This document shows, piece after piece, positions 37,592 through 42,326 of a stretch of 42,326 bases of DNA; within the stretch, counting starts at the first letter, position 1, and each line of letters starts with the position of its first letter. Source of the DNA: an uncultured Clostridia bacterium (GTDB lineage Bacteria; Bacillota; Clostridia; Christensenellales; Aristaeellaceae). Made by a program: the position numbers and the translations under genes. The notes under the pieces were generated by a model. That model was not told where the DNA came from, searched no databases, and was given only the letters and a program-made list of their open reading frames with translations. The stretch spans positions 1 to 42,326 of the forward strand of contig CAKTXH010000009.1 in the NCBI GenBank assembly GCA_934630975.1. The letters run 5' to 3'.

Positions 37592-38692
37592 ATGAAAAAA
37601 CGGCTTGCGGCGCTGCTGACTGCGCTTTCCCTGCTGCCGACATTCGCGCTTGCGCAGGAATATTATACCCTGCCCGAAATCAAGGAGCAGGCGAAAGACG
37701 GCTGGCACGAGACATATACCGATAAGTACGGGCGGGAAATACAGGTGGATATCGACGTGGAGGTATTTGGAGAACAGACCGCTCCGCTGATTAAAGCTGG
37801 ATTTCCACAATATGGCGTATATGATGCAGTACAAAACTGTCCCTACGATACGGTTTCCAATGTAAAAAGAAAGGGCGGAAAGAGAACGCATATTTACCGT
37901 TCTTACGGAACGGAAGTTGATCTGGATCAACCATACGGCGGGGATTACGGAAACGATTTAACGCTGAATGAAATGTATGCGTTTGTGAAAAAGCTGCTGG
38001 CCGAGCAGGAAATACCAGACGATATTTTCCTGTATGAAAGACCGCGATTCTTTGACGTTTTATGCAACATTCAGCAATCGACGGGAGAGGTCAAGGCGAC
38101 GGCTTTTTATCTGGTTCGACTTTATGAACAATTTTATGAAATCCCGGTTTTAACGACTAAAACGGCTTCTTTCAATGTAAAAAGAGGGTGGCCGGATTAT
38201 CAACCGAATATCTCGTTTCAGATGAGAAACGAAAACGAATATACGGCGATGGTTAACGTATTGGAAGAACAGGAGATTATTGCAGAGGATATTCCGTTAT
38301 GTTCATTTGAAACCGTAAAAGAAAATATCCAGAGCGAAATTCTTGGCGGCCACATACGAACCGTGTTTTCTCTCAGATTTGGATATTCTGTATACAACGA
38401 TCCGAATTATCCGAAGGGAAAACGTTCGGCGTTTGATGCCGATTGCTATTACTTGGTTCCGTCGTGGGTGCTTGAATGTATTTACATCAATAATCCGAAA
38501 GAAGCGTATAGTCTCGAAGAGGAATTGGCGAAAGATGGCGGTTCGGATGCGACTGAAAGAACAACCGATAAATTTCGAGTGATTACGATAAATGCGCAAA
38601 CCGGCGAAGTGACTAACCCTATGGATACGAGCAAAAATGGCTGGGGCGATGCAGACTATCAGGGTTTCATCCCGTGGGACAAGGTGAAATGA
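37592..38692 (+). CDS. Exported paralogue P5 of the six-copy family
   Basis: The 366-residue protein has the same signal peptide and YYTLPEIKEQAKDGWHETYT block as P4; the DNA is nearly the same for about 140 bp. From codon 50 onward it diverges (REIQVDIDVEVFGEQTAPLIKAGFPQYG). The core is AT-rich and more like P1/P6 in part (KRTHIYRSYGTEVDLDQPYGGDYGNDLTLNEMYAF, written here only as landmarks RTHIYRSYG and GNDLTLNEMYAF). C-terminal blocks EDIPLCS, LRFGYSVYNDPN, DADCYYLVPSWVLEC, ITINAQTGEV, GDADYQGFIPWDKVK are kept. It thus mixes features of both subgroups. The linker before it is GGAGGAATGAGCG. Function unknown. Confidence 0.8.
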   Translation: MKKRLAALLTALSLLPTFALAQEYYTLPEIKEQAKDGWHETYTDKYGREIQVDIDVEVFGEQTAPLIKAGFPQYGVYDAVQNCPYDTVSNVKRKGGKRTHIYRSYGTEVDLDQPYGGDYGNDLTLNEMYAFVKKLLAEQEIPDDIFLYERPRFFDVLCNIQQSTGEVKATAFYLVRLYEQFYEIPVLTTKTASFNVKRGWPDYQPNISFQMRNENEYTAMVNVLEEQEIIAEDIPLCSFETVKENIQSEILGGHIRTVFSLRFGYSVYNDPNYPKGKRSAFDADCYYLVPSWVLECIYINNPKEAYSLEEELAKDGGSDATERTTDKFRVITINAQTGEVTNPMDTSKNGWGDADYQGFIPWDKVK

Positions 38693-38705
38693 GGAGGAAC
38701 GAGCG

Positions 38706-39887
38706 ATGAAAAAACGGCTTGCGGCGCTGCTGACTGCGCTTTCCCTTCTGCCGACGCTGGCGCTTGCGCAGGAATATTATACCCTGCCCGAAATCAAGGA
38801 GCAGGCGAAAGACGGCTGGCACGAGACGTATACCGATAAGTACGGGCGTGAAACGAACGTGGATATCGACGTGGAGGTATACGGAGACGAGACTGCGCCG
38901 GTGATCAAAATCGCGGATGCGGGGTACAGCGTCAACCTCGACGCGCTGCTGGAGGGCGAAGAGGCGAGCAACATGGAATACCACTGGTTCATGATTGAGA
39001 AGGACAACCCGTGGTCAACGGTGCTGAAAGTCGCAAAAAAAGGCGGGCGGCGCACCCATTTCTTCCGCACGTATGGCGAAGCGGTCGATTTGGATAGGGC
39101 GTATGGCGCAGAGATCGGCGCGCAGACAGGCAATGACCTGACCGTGCGGCAGATGTATGCATACATGGCGCAAATTTTCAAAAGGCACGGCATCGAATTG
39201 CGCGAGGATGATTTTGAATTTGCGCATCCGCAGAAATTCGACGTGATGGCCAACGTCGAGCAGAAGACGGGTGAAATTGTCACCCAGCCGTTTTATGCCG
39301 TTGACCTGTGGACGAAGATCAACGGCCTGCCGATTATGGCGCATGCCATCGGCAATTATTTTCAGATGGGCTGGCCGGGGTACACGCCCCGCTGCGAATT
39401 CTCGATGATGAACGAGGACAGGTATGGAATCCTGCTGACGACGATGAAGGAAAAGGAGCGGCTGGCCGACGATATCCCGCTCTGTTCGCTGGAAACGGTG
39501 ATCGAGAGCATCGGCAGGGAGATTCAGGCTGGGCGGATTCAAAAGGTGTATTCGCTTCGGTTTGGCTATGCGCTGTATAACGAGCCGGGCTATCCCGCTG
39601 ATCGGAGCGGGTTGAACGTGGACAACGAGGCGGATTATTACGCCGTGCCGTCGTGGGTGATCGAGTGCGCCTATATGCATGACGCGAAAGAGACGTATGT
39701 GGAATACGACGCAGAGACGCTCTTTGAGAAATACGGCGCGGACGGGAGCAACAGAAATACGCTGGAATTCAGAACGATGGTCGTTGACGCGCAGACGGGC
39801 GAATTCCCGAACCCGCGAGATACCAGCAAGGGCGGATATGGCAACCCGGATTACCGGGGGTTCGTTTCGTGGGATGAGGTGAGATGA
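38706..39887 (+). CDS. Exported paralogue P6 of the six-copy family
   Basis: This is the last and longest copy (393 residues). Signal peptide and N-terminal block are as in P4/P5, with NVDIDVEVYGDETAP as in P3/P4. From APVIKIADAGYSVNLDALLEGEE the sequence follows P1 (RRTHFF, GEAVDLDRAYGAE, GNDLTVRQMYAYMAQIFKR, NGLPIMAHA). Its G+C stays high, unlike P4 and P5. C-terminal blocks: DDIPLCS, LRFGYALYNEPG, ADYYAVPSWVIEC, VVDAQTGEF, and a diverged end, GYGNPDYRGFVSWDEVR, the least conserved terminus of the array. The 13-nt linker GGAGGAACGAGCG precedes it. It is probably the oldest member of the downstream block or a re-duplicated P1 relative. Function unknown. Confidence 0.8.
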   Translation: MKKRLAALLTALSLLPTLALAQEYYTLPEIKEQAKDGWHETYTDKYGRETNVDIDVEVYGDETAPVIKIADAGYSVNLDALLEGEEASNMEYHWFMIEKDNPWSTVLKVAKKGGRRTHFFRTYGEAVDLDRAYGAEIGAQTGNDLTVRQMYAYMAQIFKRHGIELREDDFEFAHPQKFDVMANVEQKTGEIVTQPFYAVDLWTKINGLPIMAHAIGNYFQMGWPGYTPRCEFSMMNEDRYGILLTTMKEKERLADDIPLCSLETVIESIGREIQAGRIQKVYSLRFGYALYNEPGYPADRSGLNVDNEADYYAVPSWVIECAYMHDAKETYVEYDAETLFEKYGADGSNRNTLEFRTMVVDAQTGEFPNPRDTSKGGYGNPDYRGFVSWDEVR

Positions 39888-39910
39888 AGAGAAAATTGAA
39901 AAGGAGAGCC

Positions 39911-39929
39911 CTCCCCGTTTTGCGGAGAG
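39911..39929 (-). terminator. Possible terminator of the SASP gene
   Basis: On the minus strand CTCTCCG-CAAAA-CGGGGAG forms a 7-bp stem with one wobble, followed by GGCTCTCCTTTTC. It lies between the convergent P6 and SASP genes and may serve either side weakly. Confidence 0.4.
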
Positions 39930-39957
39930 TGGCCCTCGAGGAAAACTTGAAAGCGGT

Positions 39958-40224
39958 TTACGCCTTCCCGCTCATGGAGCGCTCGGCCTGTTCGATGAGT
40001 CGTTTTGTCATGTAACCGCCGATATAACCAGCCTGGCGGGAAGGCATATCGCCGTTATAGCCCTGCTTGAGGTTGATGCCCAGCTCGCTGGCGATTTCGT
40101 ACTTCATCTGGTTCAGCGCGCCCTTGGCCTCCGGCACGACGGTGCGGCCGCTGCGGGAGCTGGAGGAAGAAGCCTGCTGCTGCGCGTTCTGCTGGTTCGG
40201 CTGATTATTCTGATTCTGATACAT
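39958..40224 (-). CDS. Small acid-soluble spore protein, alpha/beta type
   Basis: The 88-residue protein coats and protects DNA in dormant endospores. A Gln/Asn- and Ser-rich N-terminus (MYQNQNNQPNQQ) leads into the family core: ALNQMKYEIASELGI, which contains the germination-protease site E-I-A-S, then SRQAGYIGGYMTKRLIEQAE, the second conserved block. The start at 40224 is set by GAAAGGAG (minus strand, complement of 40236-40243), 11 nt upstream. It is longer than the usual 60-70 residues because of the extended N-terminus. It is convergent with P6. Expression is expected in the forespore under sigma-G, but no promoter was identified by eye. Confidence 0.95.
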   Translation of the reverse strand: MYQNQNNQPNQQNAQQQASSSSSRSGRTVVPEAKGALNQMKYEIASELGINLKQGYNGDMPSRQAGYIGGYMTKRLIEQAERSMSGKA

Positions 40225-40258
40225 GGAAATCAAATCTCCTTTCAATACTCAGAGGGGA

Positions 40259-40284
40259 GCTGCGCGCCGGAAGGGACGCGCAGC
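40259..40284 (-). terminator. Hairpin after the SASP fragment
   Basis: GCTGCGCG and CGCGCAGC form a perfect 8-bp stem around a 10-nt loop. On the minus strand it follows the fragment's stop codon by about 9 nt and is trailed by TCCCCTCT rather than a T run. It may be the former terminator of the broken gene. Confidence 0.4.
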
Positions 40285-40292
40285 CGGAGGAG

Positions 40293-40346
40293 TTACCAGT
40301 TCTGGCCAGCCATCTGGTGTTCCGCCTGCTCGATGAGGCGCTTGCC
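40293..40346 (-). pseudogene. C-terminal fragment of a second alpha/beta SASP gene
   Basis: On the minus strand the bases encode GKRLIEQAEHQMAGQNW followed by TAA. KRLIEQAE is the same as the end of the intact SASP next door. Upstream of the fragment the homology stops abruptly: the intact gene has GGYMTKRL where this has RPVNRGKRL, and no start or first SASP block is found. The gene was therefore cut, leaving a tandem remnant. The break at about 40344-40350 coincides with the start of the parA/parB region, so an insertion or deletion linked to that element is the likely cause. Confidence 0.8.
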
Positions 40347-40460
40347 CCTGTTAACCGGACGAAGGTTTAACTTCAACCGAGAGGACGGAAAAGGTAGAAT
40401 TAAAAGCAAGGTGTCCTACCACGTACAGATCAAACTGGTCTGAAAATGAACGGAACGATC

Positions 40461-40489
40461 TGAACAGAAAAACAATATGCATGTAATAT
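40461..40489 (+). promoter_or_regulatory. Weak candidate promoter for parA-parB
   Basis: TGAACA (40461-40466) and TAATAT (40484-40489) with a 17-nt spacer lie in an AT-rich tract just before the structured leader. Assigned by motif only. Confidence 0.35.
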
Positions 40490-40509
40490 AACTAATAAAA
40501 TAACAAAAT

Positions 40510-40592
40510 AAGCCGTCTGAATGGAGATGTTCCCCGAATGACCGGTTTTCCGGTATGGGGAAGGGGTTATCCGTTGCGCAGGCGGCTTTTTT
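40510..40592 (+). ncRNA. Structured leader with terminator-like end before parA
   Basis: The outer stem AAGCCGTCTG (40510-40519) / CAGGCGGCTT (40579-40588) has one wobble and ends in six T. Inside it, TTCCCC (40530-40535) pairs with GGGGAA (40557-40562), enclosing the smaller hairpin ACCGG-TTTT-CCGGT (40541-40554). An unpaired GGGGTTATCCGTTGCG links the inner and outer stems. The fold could be an attenuator, a small RNA or a DNA-level site. No known riboswitch class was recognised. Confidence 0.5.
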
Positions 40593-40614
40593 GATGTTCT
40601 GAAAAAGAAAGGAA

Positions 40615-41442
40615 ATGCAGAAAGTGGATGCGCACGTTATCAGTCTTGCCAACCAGAAGGGCGGCACAGCCAAAACGACGACCTGCGCCAGCCTGGGCAT
40701 AGGGCTGGCGCAGGCGGGTAGGAAGGTGCTGCTTGTCGATGCAGACGCTCAGGGAAGCTTGACCCTAAGCCTTGGCTGGGAGCCGGACGAGCTGCCGATT
40801 ACGCTGTACGATCTTATGATAAAAGCCATACAGGATAGACCTGTCACCCATGGAGAAGGGATGCTTCATCACGAGGAAGGGGTGGATCTCCTGCCTGCCA
40901 ACATCGAGCTGGCAGGCATGGAGATGTCGCTGGTCAGCGTCATGTACCACGAAACGATACTCAAACAGGTGATTGAGCCTTACAAACATGAGTACGACTA
41001 CATTCTCATTGATTGCGCGCCGTCGCTGGGCATGATGACCATCAACGCGCTGGCGGCAACGGATGGCATTGTTGTGCCGACGATACCTCAGCATTTGCCG
41101 ACAAAGGGCATCGAGAAGCTGCTGGAAAGCGTTCATCAGGTCAGGCGCGGAATCAATCCCAGCCTGAAAATCGAGGGGATTCTGATGACCATGATGGACG
41201 GACGAACGGTCTACGAGCGTGAAATCAGCGAGATGATTCGGAAGGCATACGGCGGGAAAATCAACATCTTTGGAACGGAGATTCCGCGCTCTGTGCGGGC
41301 GGCGGAAACCAGCGCCGAGGGAAAGAGCATCTTTGCCTATGCGCCCAGAAGTAAGGTCGCGGAAGCCTATCGGCAGTTGACGAAGGAGGTGCTGGCGCTT
41401 GAAAAGCAGCGCGAAGAACATCGTGCTGAAATCGGTCGATGA
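40615..41442 (+). CDS. parA: ParA/Soj-family partition ATPase
   Basis: The 275-residue deviant-Walker ATPase partitions plasmids or conjugative elements with ParB. The Walker A motif is K15-GGTAKTT (the lysine-bearing KGGxxKT form). The Walker A' region is LLVDADAQGSL, with D42 and D44, and Walker B is YILIDCAPSLG. The C-terminal part carries FGTEIPRSVRAAETSAEGKSI, a block typical of the conjugative-element ParAs. The ATG at 40615 gives the N-terminal length I associate with these relatives. A GTG at 40624 has a better-placed AAAGGA (40608-40613) and may be the true start. It overlaps parB by 44 nt. Confidence 0.92.
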   Translation: MQKVDAHVISLANQKGGTAKTTTCASLGIGLAQAGRKVLLVDADAQGSLTLSLGWEPDELPITLYDLMIKAIQDRPVTHGEGMLHHEEGVDLLPANIELAGMEMSLVSVMYHETILKQVIEPYKHEYDYILIDCAPSLGMMTINALAATDGIVVPTIPQHLPTKGIEKLLESVHQVRRGINPSLKIEGILMTMMDGRTVYEREISEMIRKAYGGKINIFGTEIPRSVRAAETSAEGKSIFAYAPRSKVAEAYRQLTKEVLALEKQREEHRAEIGR

Positions 41443-42326
41443 TATCTTTCAGACCGAGGAAAATCGAGCGGATGCACAGCGCGAGCGGGTGCAGGAGATT
41501 CCGCTTGACCAGCTCAAGCCGTTTAGAAATCATCCGTTTAAGGTGCGCGACGATCAGCGGATGCTCGATACGGTGGACAGCATCCGCGAGTACGGCGTGC
41601 TGGTTCCCGCGATTGCGCGACCCGATCCGGAAGGCGGCTATGAGCTGATATCGGGGCATAGGCGTAAGCGCGGCTGTGAAATGGCGGGGCTTCAAACCAT
41701 GCCGGTCATCATTCGGGATTTGGACGATGATGCCGCCGTGCTGGTGATGGTCGATTCCAACATCCAGCGCGAGGAACTTCTGCCGAGTGAGCGGGCGTTT
41801 GCCTATAAGATGAAGCTCGAAGCGCTGAAACATCAGGGGGCGAGGACAGATCGAACTTCTGGACAATTTGTCCAGAAGTCGAAGCTGTCTGTAGAAATCG
41901 TTGCGGAACAGGCAGGGGAAAATTATAAACAAGTCCAGCGTTATATTCGCTTAACCGAGCTGATTTCCGAACTTCTGGATATGGTGGATGAACGCAAGCT
42001 GGCGTTTAATCCCGCTGTGGAGGTGTCCTATTTGAAGCGGGATGAACAGAGGATGCTGCTGGAAGCGATGGATGCGGAACAGACTACACCGTCGCTTTCG
42101 CAGGCGCAGCGGCTCAAGAAATTCAGTCAGGAAGGGCAGCTGACGGAGGAGGCGATGTCCGCCATTATGAGCGAGGAGAAAAAGAGCGACATGGATAAGG
42201 TGACGCTCAGAAGCGACACGCTGCGCAGGTATTTTCCGAAGTCGTATACGCCCAAGCAGATGGAGCAGACCATCATCAAGCTGCTGGATGTGTGGCAGAA
42301 ACAGCGGCAGAAAAATCAGGAACGAT
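41399..42326 (+). CDS. parB: ParB/RepB/Spo0J-family partition protein (3' end outside the window)
   Basis: The visible 309 codons start at a TTG (MKSSAKNIVLKSVDDIF), set by AAGGAGGT at 41382-41389, 9 nt upstream inside parA. The N-terminal ParB nuclease-like domain has IPLDQLKPFRNHPFKV, ELISGHRRKRGCEMAGL and the VDSNIQREELLPSERAFAYKMK helix. Next is a DNA-binding part with QVQRYIRLTELISELLDMVD, then a C-terminal region ending RRYFPKSYTPKQMEQTI. These blocks mark the ParB group of Tn1549-like elements. The protein is probably only a few residues from complete at the window edge. The stretch RTDRTSGQFVQKSKLS between domains is encoded by a 25-bp palindrome. Confidence 0.92.
   Translation, partial: MKSSAKNIVLKSVDDIFQTEENRADAQRERVQEIPLDQLKPFRNHPFKVRDDQRMLDTVDSIREYGVLVPAIARPDPEGGYELISGHRRKRGCEMAGLQTMPVIIRDLDDDAAVLVMVDSNIQREELLPSERAFAYKMKLEALKHQGARTDRTSGQFVQKSKLSVEIVAEQAGENYKQVQRYIRLTELISELLDMVDERKLAFNPAVEVSYLKRDEQRMLLEAMDAEQTTPSLSQAQRLKKFSQEGQLTEEAMSAIMSEEKKSDMDKVTLRSDTLRRYFPKSYTPKQMEQTIIKLLDVWQKQRQKNQER
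41855..41879 (+). repeat. 25-bp near-perfect palindrome inside parB
   Basis: ACTTCTGGACAA (41855-41866), one T, then TTGTCCAGAAGT (41868-41879): 12-bp perfect arms. It lies in the linker between the nuclease-like and DNA-binding parts of parB. Confidence 0.9.

Larger units (their letters stand above)
40347..42326 (+). mobile_element. Left part of a putative integrative conjugative element (partial)
   Basis: The region from the SASP break to the window end carries a structured leader, parA and parB of the kind typical of Tn1549/CTn-like elements of gut Bacillota. No integrase, relaxase or transfer gene lies within the window, so the call rests on the ParA/ParB type and on the broken gene at the edge. 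The imperfect inverted pair GTTAACC (40350-40356) and GGTTTAAC (40364-40371) is at the junction, but no attachment site can be proved. Confidence 0.45.

Noticed and set aside
30731..39887. Diversity-generating retroelement
   Set aside because: The variable cores suggested it, but there is no reverse transcriptase, accessory protein or template/variable repeat pair, and the differences are not confined to adenine positions.
40416..40700. Minus-strand open frame of 94 codons
   Set aside because: It covers the structured leader and the start of parA, has no ribosome-binding site and no recognisable domain.

Overview
The window looks like a chromosomal stretch from an anaerobic, endospore-forming Bacillota of the Clostridia type, probably an uncultured gut lineage. 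The evidence is: an alpha/beta small acid-soluble spore protein gene; Gram-positive signal peptides and Shine-Dalgarno sites throughout; Cna_B/SpaA-type surface modules; a perfect sigma-A promoter before a tRNA; and high G+C (roughly 60% by eye) with many GTG and TTG starts. No ribosomal RNA is present, so a finer placement is not possible.

Left part (1-9418) is housekeeping. It holds the 3' end of a single-chain glycyl-tRNA synthetase, then a tightly coupled rimO-pgsA-cinA run with ATGA overlaps, then recA. These are followed by an Eis-like GNAT protein and a second coupled run: an RlmA-like methyltransferase, a threonine aldolase, and a membrane-anchored ComEC-like metallo-beta-lactamase-fold protein that has lost its metal site. 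Short GC-rich palindromic repeats lie between these genes.

Middle part (9419-28550) is a surface and secretion region. A promoter drives a 373-residue secreted protein with a Pro/Thr/Glu repeat linker and an Ig-like end. Directly behind it is a 5128-residue giant protein made of several dozen Cna_B/SpaA-like modules, with an SdrB-like segment and ten tandem modules at the C-terminus. It carries no LPXTG anchor. A peptide-type ABC solute-binding protein without a lipobox follows. A tRNA-Val(GAC) with a consensus promoter and terminator closes the block.

Right-middle part (28780-39890) is the most unusual region. An ECF-type sigma factor and its membrane anti-sigma-like partner are followed by a terminator and then a nine-gene operon. 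This holds six paralogous exported proteins of about 355-393 residues (called P1 to P6 here), two ABC permeases and one ABC ATPase of the BcrA/LanF type. The paralogues keep nearly identical ends around strongly diverged and partly AT-rich cores. Gene spacing is a constant 13 nt, and two copies share a 369-bp identical 3' block. This looks like a modular, recombining family of secreted effector, sensor or immunity proteins tied to an antimicrobial-peptide-type transporter. The function is unknown.

Right end (39890-42326) holds an intact SASP gene on the minus strand, a truncated second SASP fragment, and then the start of what looks like an integrative conjugative element. That start is a structured leader with a terminator-like 3' end, then parA, then parB running off the window.
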